From Pseudomonas sp. 8Z (GTDB taxonomy: Bacteria > Pseudomonadota > Gammaproteobacteria > Pseudomonadales > Pseudomonadaceae), in NCBI RefSeq assembly GCF_902506535.1, contig NZ_LR733825.1, forward strand, positions 1,021,091 to 1,085,090: a stretch of DNA of 64,000 nucleotides, in the 5' to 3' direction. The stretch's first letter is position 1. Each line of letters begins with the position of its first letter. Both the position numbers and the translations under genes were made by a program. This document shows, piece by piece, positions 1 through 9,117 of this stretch. The notes under the pieces were generated by a model. It was given only the letters and a program-made list of their open reading frames with translations. It did no database searches and was not told the DNA's origin.

Positions 1-24
1 TACGCCAGGCGCAGTAAGTAGCCT

Positions 25-80
25 GGGTAGAGCGCAGCGAAACCCGGTAGCCGGTTGACGGGTTTCGCGTTGCTCTACCC
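25..80. repeat. Imperfect inverted repeat (intergenic hairpin)
   Basis: Two 21-base arms (25-45 and 60-80) pair with a few mismatches around a short loop. The arms contain the GGGTAGAGCG / CGCTCTACCC type of sequence common between Pseudomonas genes. No gene is visible in 1-299; the stretch holds this hairpin, a REP-like pair and the terminator of the next gene. Confidence 0.6.
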
Positions 81-157
81 ATCCTACGGTTCTGTAACGC
101 TGCCAGGCGGTGCAAACATCCGGGTGTATGTCTGGGTGTCCTGCTAGGCATGGACTG

Positions 158-218
158 TCGCGGCTAAAGCCCCTCCCACGGTGTTTGCATGGCGCTGTGG
201 GAGGGGCTTTAGCCGCGA
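158..218. repeat. REP-like inverted pair (BIME type)
   Basis: A 22-base arm at 158-179 (starts TCGCGGCTAAAGCC) is perfectly inverted at 197-218, with a 17-base spacer. Related sequence occurs at 13366-13387 and 13500-13521 in this window. The TCGCGGCTAAAG...CTCCCAC core matches the known Pseudomonas REP family. Confidence 0.85.
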
Positions 219-250
219 GCTTTTGCATGCAAAGGTGCTAATTGCCCCAC

Positions 251-282
251 AAAAAAGCCCGCTACGCCAGGCGCAGCGGGCT
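251..282 (-). terminator. Rho-independent terminator of the PA2169-type gene
   Basis: Read on the minus strand, AGCCCGCT (275-282) pairs with AGCGGGCT (256-263) and is followed by a run of six T (251-256 complement). It lies 17 bases past the stop codon of the minus-strand gene that ends at 300. Confidence 0.9.
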
Positions 283-299
283 GGGTACTGGCCGATGGC

Positions 300-734
300 T
301 CAGTTCATTTCCTGCTTCAGTGCGCGCATGCGGTCATGGCAGGCACGTACCTTGGGCATTTCCACCGCCAGCAGTACGCGCACATCGTTCTCGGCGCTTT
401 CCAGGGCGTCTTCGAAGGCGTGCAGGATGCGGTCTTCGGCTTCTTCGAGTTGGGCGACGTAGGCGGCTTCTTCATCCTTGGCCAGGGTGGCGCGGGTGTC
501 GGCGTAGACCTGTCGCAGTTTTCCCAGCAGGGTGCCGCCGCTGGCCGGTTCGCTCTGGTTGGCGGCAACTTTGACGGTGAGGGCGTCGATCACTTCGGTC
601 TTGGCGCGCACCATGTCGCGGAACAGCGCCTGCAGGCGGATGTCCTGCACTTCTTCGTGGGCATGCTGGTAGAAGCGTTTGCCGTCACGGGTGATTTCGA
701 TGAGTTCGTTGAGTTGTGCGGTCTTGCTGCTCAT
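300..734 (-). CDS. PA2169-type four-helix-bundle protein (DUF2383)
   Basis: A 144-residue soluble, helical protein with no signal peptide or membrane segment. The N-terminal part (LNELIEITRDGKRFYQHAHEEV) fits the DUF2383/PA2169 family: ferritin-like four-helix proteins of unknown biochemical role, often stress-associated. The repeated acidic residues and histidines along the helices are typical. A clear ribosome binding site (GGAGAAACTCC on the coding strand) precedes the ATG. It stands 66 bases downstream of the BON-domain gene on the same strand, so the two may be co-transcribed, and it ends at a strong terminator. The function is inferred from family only. Confidence 0.85.
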   Translation of the reverse strand: MSSKTAQLNELIEITRDGKRFYQHAHEEVQDIRLQALFRDMVRAKTEVIDALTVKVAANQSEPASGGTLLGKLRQVYADTRATLAKDEEAAYVAQLEEAEDRILHAFEDALESAENDVRVLLAVEMPKVRACHDRMRALKQEMN

Positions 735-800
735 GGAGTTTCTCCTTGGCTATGGGACTTGCAGGGATGGTGGCCGCGCAGGTCGCAGCCACCGAGGTGA

Positions 801-1631
801 TTAGCTGCTGACCAGTAGGGCGTCGGCGTCCACACCGCGCACGCCACGGATGTTACGGGCGATGTCCATGGCCAGGCGCTTTTCGGCGCTGCTCAGTACC
901 TTGCCGCGCAAGGTGACCAGGCCTTCCTGGGTGTTGACCTCGATGTTCAGGCCGTCGAGGTTGCGGCTGTAGAGGAGGCTGGCCTTGACCTTGCTGGTGA
1001 TCCAGCCGTCGCTGATGTTTTCGCGGGCCTCTTCGACGGCGGTTTGCACTTCGGTGCTGCTGCTGTCGGCGGTGCTGATGCTCAGGTGGTTGAATACCTC
1101 GCTCACGCCTTCGGTGTTTTCTGCCAGTTCGCCGGCCAGCTCCTTGGCCGCCGGGGTTTGTGCGTTACCGCTGAGGGTGATGGCGCCGTTCTCGCTGCGT
1201 ACCTGGATGTTCAGGCCGCGTGTGTCGCTGTTCCACAGCAGTTTGGATTTCACCGTGGCGGCCAGGGTGGCGTCGTCCAGACGTTGTACCAGGCCCGGCG
1301 GATTGCCTTCGTTGATGGCTGGGTCGATTTCGATGCGGTTATCCACCGCTTCGATACCTTCGACGCTCAGTGCAACCTGTTCGGCCAAGTCTTTCTGTAC
1401 GTTGCTCTCGACGCGGCCATTGAGGGTGGCGCGATTGTCCTTTACGTCGACCTTCAGCTTGAATGGGTTGAGGTGACGGTTGAGGGCGAAGGCCGTCCAG
1501 ATCGAGCCTTCCTGACGGGCGGCGACAAGTTGCTGCTCCAGCTCGGTTTCCGCGGCATGGCTGGCCAATGGCGCGGTGCCGAACACCAAGGCCAGAGTGA
1601 GGGCCGGCAGCAGGGAATTGAACCGTGGCAT
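801..1631 (-). CDS. Periplasmic triple-BON-domain protein
   Basis: A 276-residue exported protein. The N-terminus has a Sec signal peptide with probable cleavage after SHA near residue 27. Three BON domains follow, at about 45-110, 120-190 and 205-275, each with the VxGxV-type core (ATLNGRVESNVQKD, AITLSGNAQTPAAK, LVTLRGKVLSSAEK). BON domains bind phospholipid surfaces; relatives such as OsmY and DolP protect the envelope under osmotic stress. It is transcribed away from algB; the 204-base gap between them must hold both promoters. Membership of the AlgB regulon is possible but not shown by the sequence. Confidence 0.9.
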   Translation of the reverse strand: MPRFNSLLPALTLALVFGTAPLASHAAETELEQQLVAARQEGSIWTAFALNRHLNPFKLKVDVKDNRATLNGRVESNVQKDLAEQVALSVEGIEAVDNRIEIDPAINEGNPPGLVQRLDDATLAATVKSKLLWNSDTRGLNIQVRSENGAITLSGNAQTPAAKELAGELAENTEGVSEVFNHLSISTADSSSTEVQTAVEEARENISDGWITSKVKASLLYSRNLDGLNIEVNTQEGLVTLRGKVLSSAEKRLAMDIARNIRGVRGVDADALLVSS

Positions 1632-1780
1632 TAGCTGACTCCTGTGCGGGAAAGATATTTTTCTTTACGCAACCGCCATGCCAGGCGACAAATTTTCTAA
1701 AAATCCTTATAAAACAGTTAGATAGATATTTTAAGGCGATTTGCCTGCATGCAGCCTGCAGGATCTATTTGCGCGCGTCT

Positions 1781-1791
1781 TGCAACTTGCA
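1781..1791. promoter_or_regulatory. TGCAAnTTGCA palindrome upstream of algB
   Basis: TGCAACTTGCA is a perfect palindrome around one central base, 50 bases before the algB start. The only other copy noticed is TGCAATTTGCA at 5730-5740, and both are followed by CG. A regulator site is an inference. Confidence 0.3.
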
Positions 1792-1841
1792 CGGTTTTTC
1801 CCTAACTAAGCTGCATCAAACCCTTTAGACGGAGCATGACC

Positions 1842-3194
<1,353 letters not shown>

Positions 3195-3208
3195 TTCAGG
3201 AAGCACGC

Positions 3209-5005
3209 ATGGAGCGTTCGATGAAGCTTCGCACCCGCCTGTTCCTCAGCATTTCTGCTCTGATCACGGTGGCTTTGCTGGGGCTGTTGGTTGGACTGTT
3301 GAGCGTCACCCAGATGACTCGCAGCCAGAGTGAGCTGATCCAGCGTGGTTTCAGCGCTGTGCAGCTCGGCCAGAAATTACGCCAGCATTTGGGCGAAGAG
3401 CTGCTTTTATTGATTGCCCAGAAGCCTGATGCCCAAGGTCTCAGCCATGCTCGCGAAGCCTTTCACGGGGCTCTGAACGAAGGACTCCAGAGCAATTTGG
3501 GCGAACAGTATGTGCAAGGTCTGGCAGAGGCCAAGAGGCTGTACGAGGTGATGGAGCAGGCTGCCGAGCAAGGTGTGCCGGAGGGTCAGACCCCCTACAA
3601 CCTGGGTACTTACGAGCCTTTCATCAAGTCCTTCCAGGCACTGCGCAGCCACTTGCTGGAAGAGCAGGATCGGGTCGTAGCTCGCGTTAGCGGCAGTGAG
3701 AAACTGGCGGGTGAGCGCTCACAGTTGATCGTTGCGCTGCTTGTATTCATTGGCCTGTCGATATTGACCATTGGTGTGCTGACGGCCAACGGTATCGCCC
3801 GCCGCTTCGGTGCGCCTATCGACCTGTTGGCCAGGGCGGCTGATCGGGTCGGTCAAGGACGCTACGACGTCGTACTGCCTGTTTCTCCGGTCGTCGAATT
3901 GGCGGTGTTGAGCCGCCGTTTCGGTCTGATGACTGAGGCTTTGCGTCAATACCACTCCAGTAATCTCTACCAGTTGCTCAATAGTGAGGGGCGTCTTAAA
4001 GCGGTGCTCGACAGCATTGATGACGGCCTGGTCATCCTCGACGCTCAGGGGCGCGTCGAACACGCCAACCCGGTCGCGCTACGTCAGCTCTCGTGGAACG
4101 ATACGGTGCTGGAGCAACCCATCGGCCCGTTGTTGCCCGACCATGCTGTGGACGAGGCGTTGCGCCAGGTGCTGGCGGGTGAAGTGCTGCATGAACAGCC
4201 GGCCGACCTGCGCATTGAGGGCAATGGCGAGGTGCGCCTGCTAGCCTGGGCGCTAACGCCAGTGCAGTTGCGCGAAGGCGGCAGCGTTGGCGCGGTGATG
4301 GTGCTGCGAGATGTCACCGAACAGCGCACCTTTGAGCGCGTGCGCAATGAGTTTGTGCTGCGCGCCTCGCATGAGCTGCGCACGCCGATCACCGGTATGC
4401 ACATGGCGTTCAGCCTACTGCGTGAGCGCCTGTCAGTGCCCGAAGGCGGGCGCGAGCAGGATCTGATTCGTACCGTCGACGAGGAAATGCGCCGCCTGGT
4501 TCGGCTGATCGACGACCTGTTGGATTTCTCCCGTTACCAGAACGGCCTGAAAACTCTGCAGCGCAGCCCGTGCGATCTGGCTGCCCTGCTTGAGCAGACC
4601 CGCGAGCGTTTCGCTGATGAAGCCGCCGAACGAGAGATAGCGCTGGTTTGCGCGATCCAGGCGCCTTTGCCGCAGCTCAACCTCGATGTCGCCCAAGTGC
4701 AGCGCCTGCTCGACAACCTGGTCAGCAATGCCTTGCGCCACAGCGACGCGGGTGGTCAGGTCGAGTTGCAGGTGCGGCGCGAGGGTGAGCGAGTAGTCGT
4801 CAGCGTTCAGGATCAGGGCGAAGGTATTGCGTTCGGCCAACAGGCGCGCATCTTCGAGCCGTTCGTGCAGGTCAGCCGCCGCAAGGGGGGTGTCGGCCTG
4901 GGGTTGGCGCTGTCACGGGAGATCGCTGAACTGCATGGCGGGCGGCTGGAGGTCTGCGCGCGGCCTGGTGAAGGGGCTTGCTTCTCTTTCAGCCTGCCAG
5001 CCTGA
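3209..5005 (+). CDS. kinB: KinB, sensor histidine kinase partner of AlgB
   Basis: A 598-residue inner-membrane kinase. There is a transmembrane segment near residues 8-32, a periplasmic helical sensor domain to about 165, a second membrane segment near 170-192, HAMP, a PAS domain (about 265-370), then DHp and ATPase domains. The H-box histidine is H388 (RASHELRTP), followed by N, G1 (DQGEGI) and G2 (GVGLGLALS) boxes. KinB phosphorylates or dephosphorylates AlgB; loss causes mucoidy in P. aeruginosa. AGGAAG precedes the ATG at 3209; a TTG at 3191 overlapping the algB stop is a weaker start. Length matches the 595-residue P. aeruginosa protein. Confidence 0.95.
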   Translation: MERSMKLRTRLFLSISALITVALLGLLVGLLSVTQMTRSQSELIQRGFSAVQLGQKLRQHLGEELLLLIAQKPDAQGLSHAREAFHGALNEGLQSNLGEQYVQGLAEAKRLYEVMEQAAEQGVPEGQTPYNLGTYEPFIKSFQALRSHLLEEQDRVVARVSGSEKLAGERSQLIVALLVFIGLSILTIGVLTANGIARRFGAPIDLLARAADRVGQGRYDVVLPVSPVVELAVLSRRFGLMTEALRQYHSSNLYQLLNSEGRLKAVLDSIDDGLVILDAQGRVEHANPVALRQLSWNDTVLEQPIGPLLPDHAVDEALRQVLAGEVLHEQPADLRIEGNGEVRLLAWALTPVQLREGGSVGAVMVLRDVTEQRTFERVRNEFVLRASHELRTPITGMHMAFSLLRERLSVPEGGREQDLIRTVDEEMRRLVRLIDDLLDFSRYQNGLKTLQRSPCDLAALLEQTRERFADEAAEREIALVCAIQAPLPQLNLDVAQVQRLLDNLVSNALRHSDAGGQVELQVRREGERVVVSVQDQGEGIAFGQQARIFEPFVQVSRRKGGVGLGLALSREIAELHGGRLEVCARPGEGACFSFSLPA

Positions 5006-5017
5006 AACTGATAGACA

Positions 5018-5048
5018 GCAAAACGCCGCGATTTCCGCGGCGTTTTGC
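5018..5048 (+). terminator. algB-kinB terminator
   Basis: A perfect 13-bp stem (5018-5030 with 5036-5048, loop ATTTC). The arms begin GCAAAACGCC and end GGCGTTTTGC, so the T-tract is built into the stem, and it may also terminate the minus-strand gene that ends at 5083. Confidence 0.9.
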
Positions 5049-5082
5049 AGGGTGCAACCGGCATAGCGCGAGGCTTGCTGGG

Positions 5083-5268
5083 TTAGCGCAGCACCGGATC
5101 GAATTTGAAGCGGCGGCCCACCATCAAGGCGGCAAGAAAGCCTATGGCGAAGGCGCCGCTGGTGCATTTGAGTGCCAAGTCGATTGGCGTTTGCAGTTCG
5201 GGCACCAGCCACAGGAGGGATAGGCTCAACAGGGTCATGGTCAGCAGAACGATGGCACTTTTGGACAT
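5083..5268 (-). CDS. Small inner-membrane protein, 61 residues
   Basis: A 61-residue protein with two hydrophobic segments (about 4-22 and 35-50) and a basic tail (GRRFKFDPVLR), which predicts a two-pass membrane protein. The start ATG (5266-5268) has AAGGAG about 11 bases upstream; an open frame continues upstream but lacks a better start. It lies 19 bases after the exported protein at 5288-5569 on the same strand, so the two probably form an operon. I do not recognise the family. Confidence 0.65.
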   Translation of the reverse strand: MSKSAIVLLTMTLLSLSLLWLVPELQTPIDLALKCTSGAFAIGFLAALMVGRRFKFDPVLR

Positions 5269-5287
5269 CTCGGCGGCTCCTTGTTGG

Positions 5288-5569
5288 TCAGAACACCCAG
5301 CGCGGGCTTTTGTTGGCCAGGCGTGGTTCACGGCTGGCAAGGCCGACCTGACCCTGATCCGAAACACGCAACCAGCGACTTTCCTCGAAAGTCGTTTGCT
5401 GGCGCTGCTCACGCTTGGCATCGGGCTGCGTGACGTTGTCTTGCGCAGGGGTCAGTACGAAGTCGGCGGTTTTGGCGCTGGCGCCCAGCGCATCGCTGAA
5501 GTCGTTGGCGTAAACCCCGCTGGCCAGCAATGCAGCGGCGCAAAACAGGCTCAGTCGTACAGTGTGCAT
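5288..5569 (-). CDS. Small exported protein of unknown function
   Basis: A 93-residue protein with a typical Sec signal peptide (MHTVRLSLFCAAALLASGVYA, cleaved after about residue 22). The mature part is polar and glutamine-rich, with no cysteines or recognised motif. It appears to be the first gene of a two-gene minus-strand unit with the small membrane protein. Its upstream region contains the first copy of a 131-bp direct repeat (5583-5713), so its promoter region seems to be partly duplicated. The family is unknown to me. Confidence 0.65.
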   Translation of the reverse strand: MHTVRLSLFCAAALLASGVYANDFSDALGASAKTADFVLTPAQDNVTQPDAKREQRQQTTFEESRWLRVSDQGQVGLASREPRLANKSPRWVF

Positions 5570-5582
5570 AGCGCGTCTCCAT

Positions 5583-5713
5583 CGTAGGTCAGTCGGGGTT
5601 TACATGACTGATCCTTGCAGCGCTCGTACCAACTTTTATCGACTCATAAATCTCTTATAAATCAATGGCTTAGCAAGTCAATGTAAAGCGTTATTCATGC
5701 GCTTTGCATGATG
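5583..5713. repeat. 131-bp direct repeat, copy 1
   Basis: Bases 5583-5713 recur without mismatch at 5767-5897, an offset of 184. This copy lies immediately upstream of the minus-strand gene that starts at 5569 and probably carries its promoter. Confidence 0.97.
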
Positions 5714-5729
5714 CTCGATTTGCGCAGCA

Positions 5730-5740
5730 TGCAATTTGCA
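5730..5740. promoter_or_regulatory. TGCAAnTTGCA palindrome
   Basis: TGCAATTTGCA lies in the 53-base spacer between the two 131-bp repeats. It matches the palindrome at 1781-1791 upstream of algB. Shared regulation is an inference. Confidence 0.3.
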
Positions 5741-5766
5741 CGATCACACTTGGCGGGGCAGCACGA

Positions 5767-5897
5767 CGTAGGTCAGTCGGGGTTTACATGACTGATCCTT
5801 GCAGCGCTCGTACCAACTTTTATCGACTCATAAATCTCTTATAAATCAATGGCTTAGCAAGTCAATGTAAAGCGTTATTCATGCGCTTTGCATGATG
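5767..5897. repeat. 131-bp direct repeat, copy 2
   Basis: This is an exact copy of 5583-5713. It ends precisely where the inverted-repeat-bounded element (5897-6183) begins, which suggests that duplication and insertion of the element were linked events. Confidence 0.97.
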
Positions 5898-6183
5898 GGC
5901 CATCCATGGCCCTCCGTGGCTCTCGCGACATCCTGTCGCTCGACCTCTTCCACGACGATTCCGTTCGCCCTCCTGGGCGGGCTCTGCACGCGCCTGAACC
6001 TGCGGTAACTCAGGTGTAGCTGGGAGTGCTCTGGCAAGAGCAACAGCAAACCGCTGGGGTCGCCGAATCAAATCCATAGTCTCAGGCGCGCGAATGGCCC
6101 CTTCAGGAGGGTGAGTGGAATCATTGTGTAGAGGGTTGAGCGGCATGGATGCCGCGAGAGCTGCGACGGGCCATGGATGGCCC
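5897..6183. mobile_element. MITE-like element with 37-bp imperfect terminal inverted repeats
   Basis: GGGCCATCCATGGCCC (5897-5912) is perfectly inverted as GGGCCATGGATGGCCC (6168-6183). The inversion continues inward to 37 bp with about five mismatches (5897-5933 against 6147-6183). The 213-base interior has no credible gene: the open frame across it lacks a ribosome binding site and runs through the repeats. No short target duplication is visible at the ends. It may be a non-autonomous element or a repeat family of this lineage. Confidence 0.55.
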
Positions 6184-6222
6184 TTCGCAGCGTGCCCTCG
6201 GAGCAATGATGGAACGAACGAA

Positions 6223-6295
6223 CCCCGGCGCAGCCGGGGCCGGATGTCAGGGCCAAGACCTTTTGCCTTCTTTTGTGGCGTTTGACAAAAGAAGG
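6223..6295. repeat. Two intergenic hairpins
   Basis: CCCCGGC (6223-6229) pairs with GCCGGGG (6233-6239). CCTTCTTTTGT (6266-6276) pairs perfectly with ACAAAAGAAGG (6285-6295). These lie in the 833-base gene-free stretch 5570-6402. After the second hairpin nothing further is seen up to the stop codon at 6403. Confidence 0.6.
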
Positions 6296-6402
6296 TCGCC
6301 GGGAGGCGAAACGGGAGCTATCAGCAGAACACCGATAAGCAGCCTAAACGCCGAAAATAACAGCACGTCCACACAAACTTGCCAGTCCGTTGTCAGGACA
6401 GA

Positions 6403-7497
6403 TCACTTACCCGACTTGATCGAAGTCCACGCCCGCGTCCTTACCCGCTCGATCTTCTGCGGCAGCGGCTGCACCACGTACAGCGACTTCTGCAGCTCCG
6501 GTGTCGGCGTCAAGTCGGAGTCGGCGGCGATTTCCTGGCCCACTCGCTTCATACCCGGCACGTTGGGATTGGGGTAGCCGAGAAAATCACTGATCGGCGC
6601 GATCACCTTGGGGTCAAGCAGGTGATTGATAAAGGCATGGGCCTCATCGACGTTCTGCGCGCTCTTGGGGATGGCCCAGGTGTCGAACCAGATCGGCGCG
6701 CCTTCTTTCGGCAGGCGCCAGTTGATCTTCACGCCGTTGCCGGCTTCCTTGGCGCGGTTGGCGAACTGGTAGAAGCTGCCCGAATAGCCGATGGCCACGC
6801 AAATGTCGCCGTTGGCGATGTCGGTCATGTACTTGGCGGAGTGGAAGTAAGCCACGTACGGACGCACTTTCAGCAGCAGCTCGGTGACTTTTTCGTAATC
6901 AGCCGGGTTGCTGCTGTTGGGGTCGAGACCCAGGTAGTGCAGGGCGATGGGGATGATCTCGGTGGGCGAGTCGAGCATGGCCACGCCGCAGGATTTGAGC
7001 TTCTCCATGTTTTCCGGCTTGAACACCAGATCCCAGCTATTGACCGGCGCATCGTCGCCAAGCGCGGCCTTGACCTTGTCCGGGTTGTAGCCGAGCAGTA
7101 CGGTGCCGTACATATAGGGCACGCCGTACTGGTTGCCTGGGTCGTTCTTCTCCAGCAGCTTGAGCAGCGCCGGATCGAGGTTATTCCAGTTGGGGATCTT
7201 GGACTTGTCCAGTTTGGCGAATACGCCGGCCTTGATCTGGGTTTCGAGGAACTGGTTGGAGGGGATCACCAGGTCATAGCCGGAGTTGCCGGTGAGCAGC
7301 TTGGCTTCCAGCGCCTCGTTGGTCTCGAAGGTGTCCCAGGTGATCTGAATGCCGGTTTCCTGCTGGAAGTCCTTGGGCACGGACGGCAGGATGTAGTCCG
7401 CCCAGTTGTATACGCGCAGCTCCTTGGCCTGCACCGCGCCGCTGAGCAGGGTGGCGCCGCACAAGGCGGCGCCGAGCATCTGTTTGATGGCGTTCAT
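6403..7497 (-). CDS. Periplasmic polyamine-binding protein (PotF/SpuD family, PA1410-like)
   Basis: A 364-residue substrate-binding protein of a polyamine ABC transporter. It has a signal peptide (cleavage after AVQA, residue 24), then the family's opening LRVYNWADYI and the SGYDLVIPSNQFL segment. It lies directly downstream of the acetylpolyamine amidohydrolase gene, as in P. aeruginosa PA1409-PA1410. The likely ligand is therefore an acetylated or free polyamine that feeds that enzyme. No permease or ATPase genes accompany it here. The ligand assignment is inference from context. Confidence 0.93.
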   Translation of the reverse strand: MNAIKQMLGAALCGATLLSGAVQAKELRVYNWADYILPSVPKDFQQETGIQITWDTFETNEALEAKLLTGNSGYDLVIPSNQFLETQIKAGVFAKLDKSKIPNWNNLDPALLKLLEKNDPGNQYGVPYMYGTVLLGYNPDKVKAALGDDAPVNSWDLVFKPENMEKLKSCGVAMLDSPTEIIPIALHYLGLDPNSSNPADYEKVTELLLKVRPYVAYFHSAKYMTDIANGDICVAIGYSGSFYQFANRAKEAGNGVKINWRLPKEGAPIWFDTWAIPKSAQNVDEAHAFINHLLDPKVIAPISDFLGYPNPNVPGMKRVGQEIAADSDLTPTPELQKSLYVVQPLPQKIERVRTRAWTSIKSGK

Positions 7498-7537
7498 CGT
7501 TTCTCACCCCTGAAGTGTCGTTGTTGGTCTTTTAGTT

Positions 7538-7555
7538 GGGTGGACCGGTCCACCC
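7538..7555. repeat. 18-bp perfect palindrome between aphA and the polyamine-binding gene
   Basis: GGGTGGACCGGTCCACCC is fully self-complementary and touches the last base of the aphA stop codon. It could form a transcript hairpin that tunes expression or stability between the two cistrons. No T-tract follows, so it is not a standard terminator. Confidence 0.6.
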
Positions 7556-8583
7556 TACGCACCCTCGAATCCTTCCAGTACGTTGACCGCGTTGACGCCG
7601 ATGGCCTCCACCGCGTAGCCGCCTTCCATGATGAACAGCGTCGGCAGGCCCAACGCGGCGATGCGTCGGCCCATGGCCAGGTAGTCCGGGCTGTCGAGCT
7701 TGAACTGCGAGATCGGGTCGTCCATGTAAGTGTCCACGCCCAGCGACACCACCAGCACCTCGGCGCCGTATTCGCCGATGCGCTGGCAAGCCTGCTCCAG
7801 CGCCGCGCTCCAGGCTTCCCAGGAGCTGCCCATGGGCAGCGGGTAGTTGAAATTGCAGCCCTTGCCCTCACCCTCGCCCAGTTCGTCGGCGTAACCGAGG
7901 AAGAACGGGAACTCCTCGGCCGGGTCGCCGTGGATCGAGGCGAACAGCACGTCGCTGCGCGGGTAGAAGATGTCCTGGGTGCCGTTGCCGTGGTGGTAAT
8001 CGACATCGAGGATGGCCACCTTCTTGCAGCCCTGGTCGAGGAAGGCCTGGGTGGCGATGGCGGCGTTGTTCAGGTAGCAGTAGCCGCCCATCACGTCAGC
8101 GGCGGCGTGGTGACCTGGCGGACGGCACAGGGCAAAGGCGCTGTGTGCGCCATTGGCGATCTCGGCCTGGGCGCTGAGCGCCACCTGTGCGGCGCTGTAG
8201 GCGGCCTGCCAGGTGCCAGCGGTGATCGGCGCGCCACCGTCGAAACTGTAGTAACCGAGTTGGCCGTGCAGGTCATTGGGGATCATCCGCCGCAGCGTGC
8301 GTGCAGGCCAGGTGAACGGCAGCAGATCGCCTTTGCCACCCTGTTCCTGCCAGCGTGTCCAGGCACCCTGGAAGAACTGCAAATAAGCCTGGCTGTGAAT
8401 GCGCTCGATGGGCGCCAGGCCGAAATCCTTGGGTGCGCGCACCTCGCCGAGCTGACGCTGCTTGACCCGCGCCAGGATGTGATCAGCACGCTGCGGCTTC
8501 TCGAAGCAGGGCATCAGTTGCCCGTCGATCAGCTCGCATTTGCCGTGGTGCAGGTGGTGGTCGTCGCTGTAGTAGGTGAGCAT
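7555..8583 (-). CDS. aphA: Acetylpolyamine amidohydrolase (histone-deacetylase family)
   Basis: A 342-residue zinc hydrolase that deacetylates acetylated polyamines such as acetylputrescine in the cytoplasm. Counting from the ATG at 8583, the catalytic pair is H158/H159 (RPPGHHAA), the zinc ligands are D195, H197 and D284 (LDVDYHHGNGT; LGVDTYMDD), and Y323 (EGGYAVE) is the transition-state tyrosine. These numbers match those published for Mycoplana ramosa APAH, which strongly supports this start. GGAG lies about nine bases upstream. The frame stays open another 330 bases upstream, but that part is not family-like. It is followed by the polyamine-binding protein gene. Confidence 0.96.
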   Translation of the reverse strand: MLTYYSDDHHLHHGKCELIDGQLMPCFEKPQRADHILARVKQRQLGEVRAPKDFGLAPIERIHSQAYLQFFQGAWTRWQEQGGKGDLLPFTWPARTLRRMIPNDLHGQLGYYSFDGGAPITAGTWQAAYSAAQVALSAQAEIANGAHSAFALCRPPGHHAAADVMGGYCYLNNAAIATQAFLDQGCKKVAILDVDYHHGNGTQDIFYPRSDVLFASIHGDPAEEFPFFLGYADELGEGEGKGCNFNYPLPMGSSWEAWSAALEQACQRIGEYGAEVLVVSLGVDTYMDDPISQFKLDSPDYLAMGRRIAALGLPTLFIMEGGYAVEAIGVNAVNVLEGFEGA

Positions 8584-8731
8584 GCAAAGCGCTCCAGGCT
8601 CGTTGTTGTGCCTGCATTGTTCGCTTGCTCGGGCGGCGGCGAGAACGCTGGCAACGGCCAAAAGGGGATCGAAATGGCCAAATTGCCCTGCCGCCTCACG
8701 ACTCACCGACAAGATGTAACGGGGTGTGAAC

Positions 8732-8748
8732 CTTAAGTTTTCGTTAAG
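8732..8748 (+). promoter_or_regulatory. PmrA-type direct-repeat box
   Basis: CTTAAG-TTTTC-GTTAAG fits the PmrA/OmpR-family consensus YTTAAK-N5-YTTAAK except for G at the first base of the second half-site. It lies 46 bases before the start of the first PepSY gene, so control by a PmrA-like cation/antimicrobial-peptide regulator is plausible. Confidence 0.5.
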
Positions 8749-8794
8749 CCAGCGCGTCGAAGGTAGCGACTCCGAACCCATCAGGAGCCTCACC

Positions 8795-9064
8795 ATGCGT
8801 CGCCTACTGCTCGTTTCCGCCCTGCTCGCCTGCGCCGCGCCGGCTTTCGCCAAGACCGAGTGCACCACCGCCGACCGCTCTACCTGGCAAGATCCCGAGC
8901 AATTCCAGGCCAAGCTCGTGGCCGATGGCTACAAGATCAACAAGTTCAAGGTCACCGACGGCAACTGCTACGAGATTTATGGCTTCGACAAGGATGGCCG
9001 CAAGGTCGAGATCTACCACGACCCGGTCAGCGGCAAAGCCGTGAAGACCGAGATCGAAGACTAA
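8795..9064 (+). CDS. PepSY domain-containing periplasmic protein
   Basis: An 89-residue protein with a signal peptide (MRRLLLVSALLACAAPAFA) and a short PepSY domain over most of the mature part (about 35-85, including CYEIYGFDKDGRKVEIYHDP). Single-PepSY exported proteins often belong to metal- or cation-stress regulons controlled by two-component systems, which agrees with the PmrA-type box just upstream. The ATG at 8795 has AGGAG 9-13 bases before it. It is followed after 53 bases by a paralogue on the same strand. The molecular function is unknown. Confidence 0.88.
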   Translation: MRRLLLVSALLACAAPAFAKTECTTADRSTWQDPEQFQAKLVADGYKINKFKVTDGNCYEIYGFDKDGRKVEIYHDPVSGKAVKTEIED

Positions 9065-9117
9065 GCGAAGCCCTGGTGCCGACCATGCCGTCGGCACCGC
9101 CCTGACGAGACCCCACC

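Noticed and set aside
5862..6206. A 114-residue minus-strand frame in the repeat region
   Set aside because: It crosses the terminal inverted repeats and the edge of the 131-bp repeat, has no ribosome site and shows proline/arginine-rich composition typical of non-coding GC-rich DNA.
6379..8736. A 785-residue open frame on the plus strand
   Set aside because: It runs antisense through the polyamine-binding gene and aphA, both of which have strong family motifs. Long antisense frames are expected in GC-rich DNA.
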